Source: Oceanirhabdus sp942490885 (GTDB lineage Bacteria > Bacillota > Clostridia > Clostridiales > Clostridiaceae). Taken from it: a DNA stretch of 64,000 nt. The notes below the pieces were generated by a model. That model was not told where the DNA came from. It searched no databases and worked only from the letters and a program-made list of their open reading frames with translations. The DNA is taken from NCBI GenBank assembly GCA_942490885.1, contig CALNYT010000002.1, positions 3,410,001 through 3,474,000 of the forward strand, in the 5' to 3' direction. The stretch's first letter is position 1; each line of letters opens with the position of its first letter. The translations under genes were made by a program, and so were the position numbers. Positions 36,504 to 45,626 of the stretch are shown one piece after another.

Positions 36504-37505
36504 ATGAGAAAAGCTACAATGCAGGATATAGCCAACAAAGCAGGAGTTTCAAAAACAACGGTTTCAATGGTATTAAATAAAAAAGATAGTAACATAAGCA
36601 GTGCAACTAAAGATAAAATATTCAAGATAACTCAAGAACTAAATTATATACCTAATTCCATAGCAAGAAGCTTAAGCACAAAAAAATCAGGCACTATCGG
36701 GATAATGGTTCCAGATATAACAAATCCATTTTTCTCTGAAATAGCAAGAGCTATTGAAGATGCTGCAAATTCCTTTGAATATAATGTTATATTCTGCAAC
36801 TCAGATAATGAAATTGAAAAAGAAGAAAAATATATTGAACTATTAATAAGTAAACTTGTTGATGGTGTAATCTTTATTGCTGGTGGAAAGAGTACTAGAA
36901 GCATAGATGTTTTAAATAACAACGGTGTACCTTTCATACTTGTTGATAGATATGTTGAAGGTTACGAAAACTGTTATGGAGTATATAGTTTAAATAAAGA
37001 AGGTATAATTGATGGAGTTAATTATTTATATGAAAAAAACAAAAGAAAAATAGTCTTTGTTTCAGGTTCCTCAGAATTAGGAATATCAAATTTAAGATTA
37101 GAAGGATATAAACAGGCTATGAAAAGCCATAAATTATATGATGAATCTTTAATTTTCAAAGGGGATTTCACTATTGAAGGCGGTAAAAATGCAACAGAAG
37201 ATATATTAAAAAATATAAAAGAATTTGATGCAATTTTATATAGTAATGACGTTATGGCATTAGGTGGAATGAAAGTTTTAAAACGTAAAGGTTATAGGAT
37301 TCCAGAAGATGTAAGTATAATTGGATTTGATAATATTCAACTTTCAGAAGTAGTAGAACCTGAACTCACTACTATTGGACAGCCAATATATGAGATGGGT
37401 AAAGAAGCCTGCAAATTATTAATTGATGTTATTAATGAAAATGATGTGCTTGAAAAAGTAATCAAGTTCAAACCGAAATTAATAAAAAGAGAAACTGTTA
37501 AATAA
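36504..37505 (+). CDS. rbsR: LacI-family ribose operon repressor
   Basis: 333 residues. The ATG at 36504 follows GGAGGAAAGC; an upstream TTG at 36492 is in frame but includes that site. The N-terminal helix-turn-helix reads MQDIANKAGVSKTTVSMVLNKK, with the hinge helix YIPNSIARSLSTKKSGTIGIMVPDITNPFF. The ligand domain has VISVSIIGFDNIQLSEVVEPELTTI-type sequence. The clustered palindromes in front of rbsK are its likely sites. It has its own upstream gap of about 165 bp after the rbsB terminator, so it may be transcribed separately. Confidence 0.92.
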   Translation: MRKATMQDIANKAGVSKTTVSMVLNKKDSNISSATKDKIFKITQELNYIPNSIARSLSTKKSGTIGIMVPDITNPFFSEIARAIEDAANSFEYNVIFCNSDNEIEKEEKYIELLISKLVDGVIFIAGGKSTRSIDVLNNNGVPFILVDRYVEGYENCYGVYSLNKEGIIDGVNYLYEKNKRKIVFVSGSSELGISNLRLEGYKQAMKSHKLYDESLIFKGDFTIEGGKNATEDILKNIKEFDAILYSNDVMALGGMKVLKRKGYRIPEDVSIIGFDNIQLSEVVEPELTTIGQPIYEMGKEACKLLIDVINENDVLEKVIKFKPKLIKRETVK

Positions 37506-37506
37506 A

Positions 37507-37548
37507 GGATTATAGAAGAAATAGCTTCCCTATAACCCTTATTTTTTA
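37507..37548. terminator. bidirectional terminator between rbsR and the histidine kinase gene
   Basis: GGaTTATAG pairs with CTATAAcCC around an AAGAAATAGCTTCC loop, then CTTATTTTTTATG on the plus strand. The genes on both sides converge here. Confidence 0.7.
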
Positions 37549-39120
37549 TGAATAAATGTCTGAGAACTCAATATTTATCATTTCAATTAGTCCTTCAGAC
37601 AAACCTATTCTATGCCATTTTGTTTCATTATTTTCTTCAATAATCCTAACTGGTAAATTAATTATAAACTCACTTTCTATCCCATACTCACTCTTTAAAG
37701 CAATACTCCCTCCATGCATTTCAACAAGTGCCTTAACAATGGAAAGTCCAATACCACTTCCCTCACGGTTTCTATTTAAAGACTTATCCACCTGAGCGAA
37801 TCTTTCAAAAATCATATTTCTTTTACTCTCAGGGATACCTATACCAGTATCCTTCACTGAAATACTTACATTATCTCCTTTATCATAAATATGTACTATT
37901 ATATTATCCCCTGGTTCTGTAAATTTCACTGCATTTGAAAGCAAATTCAGAATAATTTTTTCAATTTTATTAGGGTCACAACTCATTATTTTTTCTTCAA
38001 CATCAGTATCAAAAGTTAAGCTTACACCTTTATCTTCTATATATTCAGCCACCGACAAAGTTATTTCCTCAACAATATGAACAATATTATGATTTTGCAG
38101 GAATATATCATAATATCCTGAATCAATTTTTGTAATATCAATTAGATTATTAACTAACCTTATCAATCTAAAACAATTTTGTTTCATACTATTTATACGT
38201 TTTTCTAGATTTAGATTACCATCAATATTTGGTATTTCACTTGTATACATGTCAAGTATTTGAACTGATCCAAGAATAATATTTAAAGGAGTCCTGAATT
38301 CATGGGATATATTAGCAAAAAACTCAGTCTTGATTTTGTCGTATTTCCTAGCCTCATCTAACATCTTCTTATTTATTTCAACCTTCTCCTGTAGCTCTTC
38401 AGCTTTCTTTCGTTCTGTAATATCCCTGACTGTTACAAGCGTTGCATTTTCACCTTTATATATGATAGAAGCCGTTTTAACCTCTACATCTATTTCCCTT
38501 CCATTAACTCCTATAAATTTTTCCTCCATTAGTGGTGCAATATCTCCAACACTATTGACATCTTCAATTCTCTTATCAACCACATCATGATAATCTTTTT
38601 TTACAAACTCCATTACAGATTTACCTAAATATTCTTTTTCACTCTTTACCCCCAAAAGCTCTAGTATAGCATCGTTCCCAAATATTATCTTCCCCTTCTT
38701 ATGAACACAAATGGCATCTGGTAAAAACTCCACAAGCTGTCGATAGCTCTCTTCACTTTCAATTAAGGCCTGTGATTTTTGCCTGATGTTACGCTTCATA
38801 AGACTAAATATTAGCACCACACCAAATAATATAATTGCTTCCTCTAAAATATTACAAAAACTACTATTGTGATAGTATACTTTATTGTTTGAAATAGCGA
38901 ATGAATAAACAAGATACGCTACAGCAATAATTGAACTAATTATCCCAGAAGATAAACCCCCTATAAAAATTGAACATACGATAATAATAGAGAAAATACC
39001 CAGACTATGTGGAGGTTGAAATTCTTTTCCTTGGGTCATAAATATTAATAAAATATATATAAACGTAAAAAAAGGTCCTACCAGCACTTTCCCTTTTTGT
39101 CCTCTGATTTTAGTCATCAT
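37546..39120 (-). CDS. PAS-domain sensor histidine kinase
   Basis: 524 residues. Four hydrophobic segments lie in the first 110 residues (FFTFIYILLIFMTQG, LGIFSIIIVCSIFIGGLSSGIISSIIAVAYLVYSF and a segment near ILEEAIILFGVVLIFSL). A PAS domain follows at about 120-240 (YRQLVEFLPDAICVHKKGKIIFGNDAILELLG). The kinase part has the H box FFANISHEFRTPLNIILGS, N box ILNLLSNAVKFT, G1 VSVKDTGIGIPESKRNMIFERF and G2 REGSGIGLSIVKALVEMHGG. No response-regulator gene is adjacent, so it is an orphan kinase; the signal is unknown. Confidence 0.92.
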   Translation of the reverse strand: MMTKIRGQKGKVLVGPFFTFIYILLIFMTQGKEFQPPHSLGIFSIIIVCSIFIGGLSSGIISSIIAVAYLVYSFAISNNKVYYHNSSFCNILEEAIILFGVVLIFSLMKRNIRQKSQALIESEESYRQLVEFLPDAICVHKKGKIIFGNDAILELLGVKSEKEYLGKSVMEFVKKDYHDVVDKRIEDVNSVGDIAPLMEEKFIGVNGREIDVEVKTASIIYKGENATLVTVRDITERKKAEELQEKVEINKKMLDEARKYDKIKTEFFANISHEFRTPLNIILGSVQILDMYTSEIPNIDGNLNLEKRINSMKQNCFRLIRLVNNLIDITKIDSGYYDIFLQNHNIVHIVEEITLSVAEYIEDKGVSLTFDTDVEEKIMSCDPNKIEKIILNLLSNAVKFTEPGDNIIVHIYDKGDNVSISVKDTGIGIPESKRNMIFERFAQVDKSLNRNREGSGIGLSIVKALVEMHGGSIALKSEYGIESEFIINLPVRIIEENNETKWHRIGLSEGLIEMINIEFSDIYS

Positions 39121-39255
39121 TTATCTTCCTTTCAAAGTATGAATAAGTTCAAAATTCTCTTTTATTACAAAAAATTATATAATTTAAAACATTCTCCAGT
39201 AAAACAGAATTTCCTTCAAGAAAAAAATCGCAATATCAGACATTATTCCTTTATT

Positions 39256-39312
39256 CAGATGGGGGCCAGACCCCAATCCAATATTTGGATTGGGGTCAGA
39301 CCCCATTCCAAC
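39256..39312. repeat. GGGGTC-type palindromic repeat, two units of 30 nt
   Basis: GGGGCCAGACCCCAATCCAA and TTGGATTGGGGTCAGACCCC form an inverted repeat with two mismatches around 39281-39283. The same stretch also reads as a direct repeat with a 30-nt step: AATATTTGG begins at 39280 and AACATATG at 39310, with GGGGTCAGACCCCATTCC repeated. It lies between the divergent kinase and secreted-protein genes in a 400-bp gap that otherwise shows nothing clear. Confidence 0.75.
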
Positions 39313-39537
39313 ATATGTAGAATTAGGTAATTTTTGTACTATTAATGAAGAGTTAACTAGTTTAATTCAGTTTATTGCAATTTCACTTTAAAGTCCAAAA
39401 GGTAATATTAATATTTTATGTACTATTATAGTAAATTGTTAATTTTATTAATTTTGTTAAATATTACACAAATTTGTTGATAAACATATACTGGTGTGTT
39501 ACCCTATATTAGTAAATAAAATTTGAGGAGTGGTTAT

Positions 39538-39891
39538 ATGTTTAAAAAAGTATTAGGTATTGGTTTAGCAGCATCATTATTAGCAGGAACACCTGCTTTT
39601 GCAGCTCAAAATTTTTCAAATGAAGTAAAGCAAAATTCAATTATTGATATTATTGAAGACGCTGAAATGGTTACTATAATAGGCACGTTAGAACTTCAAC
39701 CAATCTATTATTTAGTACAGCCCGGTCCAAATGAACCTCTTTTTAGACTTAAAGTTGTAACTGATTCTGGAAAGCAATACTTTTTAAACGCTCCAGTTGA
39801 GTCCTTTGAAATGTATGAAGGAAAAACTGTATATATTACTGGATTTATGAAAAATTCATTAATATTCAATTTTTACTTTAATGTACTTTAG
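39538..39891 (+). CDS. small secreted hypothetical protein
   Basis: 117 residues, ATG preceded by GAGGAGTGG. The signal peptide MFKKVLGIGLAASLLAGTPAFA ends in a clear AxA site. The mature part of about 95 residues contains IIDIIEDAEMVTIIGTLELQPIYYLVQPG, LKVVTDSGKQYFLNAP and TVYITGFM, a pattern of alternating strands like an OB-fold or beta-barrel domain. No family is recognised. It has a strong terminator 37 nt downstream and no operon partner. Confidence 0.7.
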   Translation: MFKKVLGIGLAASLLAGTPAFAAQNFSNEVKQNSIIDIIEDAEMVTIIGTLELQPIYYLVQPGPNEPLFRLKVVTDSGKQYFLNAPVESFEMYEGKTVYITGFMKNSLIFNFYFNVL

Positions 39892-39927
39892 CACCAACAC
39901 CTTATAGTAAGTTCATTTATTTACTTA

Positions 39928-39966
39928 AAGATAGGAAGTGACTTAAACTCTTCCTATCTTTTCTAT
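39928..39966 (+). terminator. intrinsic terminator of the secreted-protein gene
   Basis: AAGATAGGAAG pairs perfectly with CTTCCTATCTT (39928-39938 and 39950-39960), followed by TTCTAT. The remaining gap to 40245 is AT-rich with no gene seen. Confidence 0.85.
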
Positions 39967-40245
39967 AAAACTTCCCTCCATTATTCATTTTAATTAATTA
40001 TATATATTAATCTATTATCCACGCCTTTTATTATCAAATTATATTAAAACAAATTATTATCAATTTATTACGGCAAATAAACTTATCAAAACCTGAATCC
40101 TTACAAACTTTTATTATTTTAAAGTAAAAGTTCACTTTTGTTGAAATATATTTTTAAATAATATAGTATTAACTTATATTTAAATACATGTAAATTACAA
40201 TAATTTATTGTTAGAAATATAAATATAATATGAGGTGTGTAGTGA

Positions 40246-41496
40246 ATGTCAAATGAAGTATATGGGTTAGTGTTAGCCGGTGGTGGCACAAAAGGTAGCT
40301 ATCAAATTGGTGTTTGGAAAGCATTAAGAGAATTAGGTATCCAAATAGAGGCCGTTACCGGCACATCAATTGGTGCTTTAAATGGTTCCTTTATCGTTTT
40401 GGATGCCTATGATGAAGCTTATGATTTATGGTATAATATGAAACCCTCTACCGTTATCAAAGGAAATGAACTGATTCTTGAAAAATTATCGAATAGAAAC
40501 ATAGATGTAAAGTCTTTTAATTCAATTTTAAAATATATGAGTAATATTTTAGAGGAAGGTGGATTAAATATTGATCCACTAAGAGAATTATTAAAGGTTA
40601 ACATTGATGAAGATCAAATAAGAAACTCAAATATTGATTTCGGAATGGTAACAGTATCTCTTACAGATAGGAAACCAGTAGAAGTATTCATAGATAAAAT
40701 ACCCCAAGGAAAGTTACATGACTATCTTATTGCATCTTCAAATTTACCTGTGTTTAAGTCTGAAGAAATTGATGGTAAAAAATATATTGATGGATGCTTT
40801 CACGATAATCTTCCTATACAATTAATGGCATCAAAGGACTATAAAAAAATAATAGCTGTTGATCTTGGTGCATTTGGAATTAAAAGAAACGTAAAAAAAG
40901 ATGATTTAGATATAACATATATAACTCCATCTGAACCCTTAGGAAATTCATTAGAGTTTAAAAAAGAAACAGCCAGAAGAAATATTGAGATGGGTTATTA
41001 CGATACTCTTAAAATATTTAAAAACCTCCATGGTAAAAAATTTTATATCAGTAACTTTCCTGAAGAAGATTATATAATTAGTAGATTATTATCCTTTCCT
41101 GAAAGTTTAATTATCAAGTTAGGAAAAATCTTTGGAATTGAAGGAATACCTCATAAAAGAATATTATTTGAAAAGATTATTCCTAAAGTGGGTGCAATGC
41201 TCGGCGCTTCAGATAATGATGACTATTCAACAATAATCCTAAATCTATATGAGTTTGTTGGAGAAAAACTCAAAATAGATAGATATTCAATCTATGATTA
41301 CGATGTTTTTGAAAAATTAGTTACTTCAAAACTTCAAGAGTATTCACCAAAAGATATTCTTCACGAAAAGATTCCTAAAATTTTGAAACAAACTAACTTG
41401 TATAAATGGTCTTTAAAAGATGAATTGCTGACTCTAGTTTTAATGGAGATTATTTTAGCTGAGAATGCTACTGTTAAGAAAGTAATTGGGAACTAA
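40246..41496 (+). CDS. patatin-like phospholipase
   Basis: 416 residues, ATG preceded by GAGGTGTG. The oxyanion loop LVLAGGGTKGSYQIGV, the nucleophile elbow GTSIGALNG (Ser near residue 46) and the catalytic Asp motif IDGCFHDNLP are all present, so the Ser-Asp dyad is intact. The last 150 residues (from about FKNLHGKKFYISNF) are not part of the classical patatin fold and are mostly helical. It lacks a signal peptide and should act in the cytoplasm on acyl lipids. It has its own palindromic terminator. Confidence 0.9.
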   Translation: MSNEVYGLVLAGGGTKGSYQIGVWKALRELGIQIEAVTGTSIGALNGSFIVLDAYDEAYDLWYNMKPSTVIKGNELILEKLSNRNIDVKSFNSILKYMSNILEEGGLNIDPLRELLKVNIDEDQIRNSNIDFGMVTVSLTDRKPVEVFIDKIPQGKLHDYLIASSNLPVFKSEEIDGKKYIDGCFHDNLPIQLMASKDYKKIIAVDLGAFGIKRNVKKDDLDITYITPSEPLGNSLEFKKETARRNIEMGYYDTLKIFKNLHGKKFYISNFPEEDYIISRLLSFPESLIIKLGKIFGIEGIPHKRILFEKIIPKVGAMLGASDNDDYSTIILNLYEFVGEKLKIDRYSIYDYDVFEKLVTSKLQEYSPKDILHEKIPKILKQTNLYKWSLKDELLTLVLMEIILAENATVKKVIGN

Positions 41497-41504
41497 AATA
41501 GATT

Positions 41505-41554
41505 TGGTGTCTGACCCATTTTTTGGATGGGGGTCTGACCCCCATCCATTTTTT
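41505..41554 (+). terminator. terminator built from a GGGGTCTGACCCC palindrome
   Basis: GGATGGGGGTC-T-GACCCCCATCC (41525-41547) is a near-perfect palindrome followed by ATTTTTTCCC, directly after the patatin gene. A truncated second motif, GGTGTCTGACCC, precedes it at 41505. Same family as the elements at 39256 and 44807. Confidence 0.8.
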
Positions 41555-41556
41555 CC

Positions 41557-41952
41557 CTAAATCTTCTGCACATCCAAAATGGTAATTTTACAGGATGATT
41601 TTATAAATTTATTGCTTTTTATATTACAGTCATTTAAAAGAATCTTCCCCTTTTCCATGAGTTGTTTTATCTTGTTTCTGCTTAAATCTTGAAATTTTGT
41701 GGATAACAGATTATCAACTCTAGTTTTATCCTCAACTTCATCAATTATAATTTCAATGGATTGATAATTATCGCTTTTGATCTCAATTATGCTTAAATCT
41801 TCATTTATATATTTTTCTACTTCATTTATCTTCTCATCATATAAACTTGTATAAAGTTTACTTGGTGTATCATTATCTATATGTATGATATTTAATTCAC
41901 TATATATTATAAAATTTCAGGGCTATAATTAATGTTGTTCTTTGTTAATAGC
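41557..41952 (-). pseudogene. S4 RNA-binding domain remnant (YlmH-like)
   Basis: An open frame without any start codon covers about 130 codons. Its last 60 residues, VDNLLSTKFQDLSRNKIKQL and KGKILLNDCNIKSNKFIKSSCKITI, are an S4 domain. The preceding part (IDNDTPSKLYTSLYDEKINEVEKY, SIEIIIDEVEDKTR) fits the region before S4 in YlmH-type proteins. The N-terminal half is missing and the frame is closed by TAG at about 41953, so this is most likely a 5'-truncated gene. Confidence 0.6.
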
Positions 41953-42232
41953 TATAGCAAACAAACCAGTACAATTTTTTATTGTTAAGTTCTTAATGGT
42001 TAATATTTAAGTGAAAATAAATTAAACCATTATTAATAGACCTTATAAATAAGGTAATATTATCTGCTATAAAATTATTTAATTATAATTTATTAACAAA
42101 ATTTCAACATTTTCATTAAGCGTTACCCCTTTCATTTCATGCATTTATTGTCTACAAATTGACTACAATACATTTTTTTCAAGAAAGCAAGAAGTTTTCA
42201 GAATATACTCTCTTCGAAATTTTATTATAACC

Positions 42233-42430
42233 GCTATTGATGCTCTCAATGAAAAACTCCAAGAAAACCTTCAACCTTTAATTGGAAACGACTTAAGTAA
42301 TATGTCATATAAAGATATTAAAATATTATCAAACTTATTTAAAACTTTATCTTCATTACAAATGCCCATAATAGGAATTATTGAGAAAAAATCAATATTA
42401 GTTAAAAACTTCAAAGGGATTGACATATAA
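42233..42430 (+). pseudogene. remnant of a paralogue of the coiled-coil gene at 56.1 kb
   Basis: The frame reads IDALNEKLQENLQPLIGNDLSNMSYKDIKILSNLFKTLSSLQMPIIGIIEKK. It matches IDTLNKNIEKTLETVKGNDLNTMSYKDIKILSNLFKTLPSLRLPLSGHIDKK in the gene at 56137-57300. No start codon is available and the match ends after about 55 residues, so only an internal piece survives. Confidence 0.85.
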
Positions 42431-42521
42431 TAAAAAAATAGTTCAATATATTTTTTATTATATATCAACTCCTAAGAACATTCTTACTTCATGAAATATA
42501 TTCATAACTACTTTTCTATAA

Positions 42522-42905
42522 CTACTCTTCTAACTTTCTATAATAATCCTCAATAGCATTTCTCAATGCTTTAACACCAAGGTTAGAACAATGCTTTTTG
42601 TTGTCTGGAAGGCCTCCTAGAGCTTCAATAATATCATCTTCAGTGATTTTCAAGGCTTCCTCTAAAGTTTTTCCCTTCGCAATTTCTGTTACCATACTAC
42701 TGGTGGCTATTGACGCGGGACATCCCTGAACTAGAAAACTAATATCCACTATTGAATTATTTTCTACTCTTATATAAATATCTAAGTAGTCACCACACTG
42801 AGGATCTCCATTTGACCCTTCCCCATTGGAATTATGTAATATTCCTACATTTCTAGGGCACATAAAATGATCTATAACAAGATCTGAATAATCATCTGTA
42901 AACAT
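42522..42905 (-). CDS. IscU/NifU-like Fe-S cluster scaffold
   Basis: 127 residues. The ATG at 42905 follows AGGAAG by 8 nt; a GTG at 42914 is in frame but overlaps that site. The three scaffold cysteines are present: DPQCGDY (Cys near 36), VQGCPASIATSSM (near 62) and KKHCSNLG (near 104). It assembles and hands over [2Fe-2S]/[4Fe-4S] clusters. No iscS/nifS gene is adjacent, which is unusual, so the sulfur donor must be elsewhere. Confidence 0.9.
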   Translation of the reverse strand: MFTDDYSDLVIDHFMCPRNVGILHNSNGEGSNGDPQCGDYLDIYIRVENNSIVDISFLVQGCPASIATSSMVTEIAKGKTLEEALKITEDDIIEALGGLPDNKKHCSNLGVKALRNAIEDYYRKLEE

Positions 42906-43107
42906 TAAATTCACTTCCTTTACACCTAAAATTTTTCATCTTTATATTACTAGCATTTTAAATTATTGTCAAATGCTAATAACAATATATACAAATTAAT
43001 ACAGCTATTATTCTTACCTATTATCCCTATTAACAGAAATTCATTTTCTGCTTTCCACATAAATAAGGGCTGACGTTTGTATCTTTATACAAACCTCAAC
43101 CCTATTT

Positions 43108-44712
43108 TTAAACTATTACCGTAGTTCCGTCAAACTTTGTAAAACAAAAACCCCTAAAATTTTCATTATAGGTCTTCTTAAAATCATGAAGAATACCAAT
43201 TGCTACAGCTTCTCCAATTTTTAGACCTTCTATTCCATCTGAACGCCAGTGAACACCAGCAGTATCTCTACCAAGTGAAAGGTTAGAACCAAGCTTGTTC
43301 AATTCACCAAGAATAGTAAGTGGTGTACCTGTATAAGGAAGTAATTCTAACCCATCAGCACTAGCTACAACAGGGTGAGGTATAATATAATCTTCATTAA
43401 AGAATGCTTTCATCATAGTAACACCAGCTCCAGCAATACAAGCATGACCAGCTGGATATGCTGGATGTGTTGGCGATCCCTCTGGGTATGCCATAGGCAA
43501 CAAATACGTTCCATATTTATCAAAAACTTTTGGTAAAGCACTGGAATTTATCAATTCTGTATTAATTGGATAACTAGTAAACCCTGTTATATTATTTTGA
43601 ACACACCCTCCAAAGGCCTCTGGACGAAGTCGACGATGAACCAGGAATTTTTGAAACCACGCAGCTTCAAGTGCTATTCTAGCTGATTTACCAATCAAAT
43701 CTAAAATATATGCTGATCCAAAAGTAACAAATCCATTTTGTGTTCTAGAAAATAAATACGGATTCTCTGCACATAATGCATCTTTACCAAAACTTAATAG
43801 AATCAAGCAAGCATTTAATACACTTTGATAGGTAAAATCACCATGAACCCATTCAGCTAAATCTCTACCATCGCGAATATAACGAGGTAGTGGATCCAAT
43901 TCTGCAGGACTGCTTGGTAATCCTCCATTTTGGATATTTAACCATTCATCATATGAAGTCATATAATCCTTTCCTGGTAAAGTAGTAGTATATTGTTGCT
44001 TAAGAATTTTTGCTCCAAAAGGAACATCCTTGCTCAAAAATTGCGAAAGATACGGACCAATCAAGTCTCCCTCTAAATTACCTCTAAATATTGTTCCTGG
44101 TGTAACTTGGCCATCCACTTTTGGTCCACGATAATCCGAAAACTGCGACATATCAGTTGCTGCTTCACTAATAAGCTCACTAGTATCATAGTCTGCAAAA
44201 GGTATATCACGAGTTAATGCTCTCCAATAATCCTCACCCATCTCACTTGCTTCCCATGCACTGCTGAAGTTAGGTGCTACTGGCATAGTTAAGTGATGTG
44301 AATTGGGTCCTTCTAAATCAAAAGCATATGACCCCTGAGGATTAGCAAATTTTCTAACTCCACCTAAAGGTATCTCTTCAAACATTTCAGGATTACCTGT
44401 TGTTAAAGCCTTTATCCATATATTATAGGCACCCATATTAACCTCACCTAATTGATTGTGCGGCATTGCCTTAGAATAATTTGCAATTTTATTTTGATAT
44501 AAATCTTCATCTCCATTACAAGGGTGATCAGGTAATGGAAGATTCTTTTGAAAACTTGCTGCATCAACACGAATTTTATACGCTTTTTGATTATTTTGCC
44601 ATGGTGTTAAGGGTCCGATTTCATAACATTTAGTTGGTTTATAATTGCCATTTGGATTTTCACTCTTCTTCTTCTCAGTATTTTGCTTCTCTGAATCTGT
44701 TAATTTAATCAA
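43108..44712 (-). CDS. vanadium-dependent haloperoxidase-like protein (PAP2 superfamily)
   Basis: 534 residues from a TTG at 44712, which lies 9 nt after AGGAGG; an in-frame ATG at 44742 has no ribosome site and one at 44721 is fused to the GGAGG. The vanadate/phosphate pocket motifs appear in order: KFLVHRRLRPEAFGG (Lys and Arg), SPTHPAYPAGHACIAGAG (His) and GRDTAGVHWRSDG (Arg and catalytic His). The serine of the usual SGH is alanine. No signal peptide. Relatives oxidise halides with H2O2 or act as acid phosphatases; which applies here cannot be told. Confidence 0.85.
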   Translation of the reverse strand: MIKLTDSEKQNTEKKKSENPNGNYKPTKCYEIGPLTPWQNNQKAYKIRVDAASFQKNLPLPDHPCNGDEDLYQNKIANYSKAMPHNQLGEVNMGAYNIWIKALTTGNPEMFEEIPLGGVRKFANPQGSYAFDLEGPNSHHLTMPVAPNFSSAWEASEMGEDYWRALTRDIPFADYDTSELISEAATDMSQFSDYRGPKVDGQVTPGTIFRGNLEGDLIGPYLSQFLSKDVPFGAKILKQQYTTTLPGKDYMTSYDEWLNIQNGGLPSSPAELDPLPRYIRDGRDLAEWVHGDFTYQSVLNACLILLSFGKDALCAENPYLFSRTQNGFVTFGSAYILDLIGKSARIALEAAWFQKFLVHRRLRPEAFGGCVQNNITGFTSYPINTELINSSALPKVFDKYGTYLLPMAYPEGSPTHPAYPAGHACIAGAGVTMMKAFFNEDYIIPHPVVASADGLELLPYTGTPLTILGELNKLGSNLSLGRDTAGVHWRSDGIEGLKIGEAVAIGILHDFKKTYNENFRGFCFTKFDGTTVIV

Positions 44713-44806
44713 TATTTTCATCCTCCTAGTAAAATGAATCATAATATAATATATGTTGTTATTGCATTACTAGGTTACAAAAATATCGAATTCTAAATAC
44801 TTTTCC

Positions 44807-44874
44807 AATATTTAACTAGGGGTCAGACCCCCATCCAGAAAATTGGATGGGGGTCTGACCCCTAGTTAAATATT
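44807..44874. repeat. long perfect GGGGTCAGACCCC inverted repeat
   Basis: The arms 44807-44837 and 44844-44874 are exact reverse complements of 31 nt around the 6-nt loop GAAAAT. The core is AGGGGTCAGACCCCCATCCA. The right arm ends on the stop codon of the thiamin ATPase gene, so it can end that transcript. It is the longest member of the palindrome family. Confidence 0.9.
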
Positions 44875-45626
44875 TATAAAATTTCCAGTATGTGCTTTTT
44901 CAGTTCATTAAACTTTTTATCAGTAATAATATCTCTATTTCTTACCTTTGGAAGATCAACAATTATTTCTTCCTTTATTACTGCAGGTTTATCTGATAAA
45001 ATATAAATCCTATCTGAAAGGAAAATTGCTTCTTCAATATCATGAGTAATAAATATTACTGAAGCATTTAAATCATCGATAATATCTAAAAGCCAAAGCT
45101 GCATCTTGCTTCTAGTAATCGCATCTAATGCTCCAAAAGGTTCATCAAGAAGCATTATATCTTGTGAAAACATATATGTTCTTAAGAGAGCAGCCCTTTG
45201 TTTCATACCGCCTGATAATTGGAAAGGATATTTATGCTCAAACCCTTCTAATCCAAATATATGAAAATATTTATTAGCCTCTTCTCTTGCTTTTTTCTTT
45301 TTCTCTCCTTTTAAAACCAAAGGCATTGCCACATTATCAATTATCTTTTTCCAAGGAAGTAATAAATCCCTTTGATACATGTAGCTTACTCTACCAGTTT
45401 TCCCTTTATAATTTTCTCCATCTATCTTAATGGTTCCACTATCAGGCTTTAAAAGTCCAGATACTATATTAAATATTGTACTTTTTCCACTTCCACTCGG
45501 ACCTAATATGCTAACAAATTCTTTTTCTTTAACATAAAGTGATACATTTTCAAGCACCTCTGTATCACCAAAACATTTCTTAATGTTTTCTATTTCTAAC
45601 TTTTCATTATTTTGGAAGGTGTTCAT
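44874..45626 (-). CDS. ThiZ/SsuB-type ABC transporter ATPase (thiamin precursor uptake)
   Basis: 250 residues from the ATG at 45626, 20 bp inside the end of the binding-protein gene and preceded by GAGG; a longer frame from 45677 would overlap by 71 bp. Walker A GPSGSGKSTIFNIV, signature LSGGMKQRAALLR, Walker B IMLLDEPFGALDA, switch IFITHDIEEAIFLS. This is the nitrate/sulfonate/taurine/ThiZ class. The TPP riboswitch at the head of the operon identifies the cargo class. Confidence 0.9.
   Translation of the reverse strand: MNTFQNNEKLEIENIKKCFGDTEVLENVSLYVKEKEFVSILGPSGSGKSTIFNIVSGLLKPDSGTIKIDGENYKGKTGRVSYMYQRDLLLPWKKIIDNVAMPLVLKGEKKKKAREEANKYFHIFGLEGFEHKYPFQLSGGMKQRAALLRTYMFSQDIMLLDEPFGALDAITRSKMQLWLLDIIDDLNASVIFITHDIEEAIFLSDRIYILSDKPAVIKEEIIVDLPKVRNRDIITDKKFNELKKHILEIL

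Noticed and set aside
39097..39330. 77-codon frame over the palindromic repeat
   Set aside because: It starts inside the kinase leader, has no ribosome site, and its C-terminal half is just the translated repeat.
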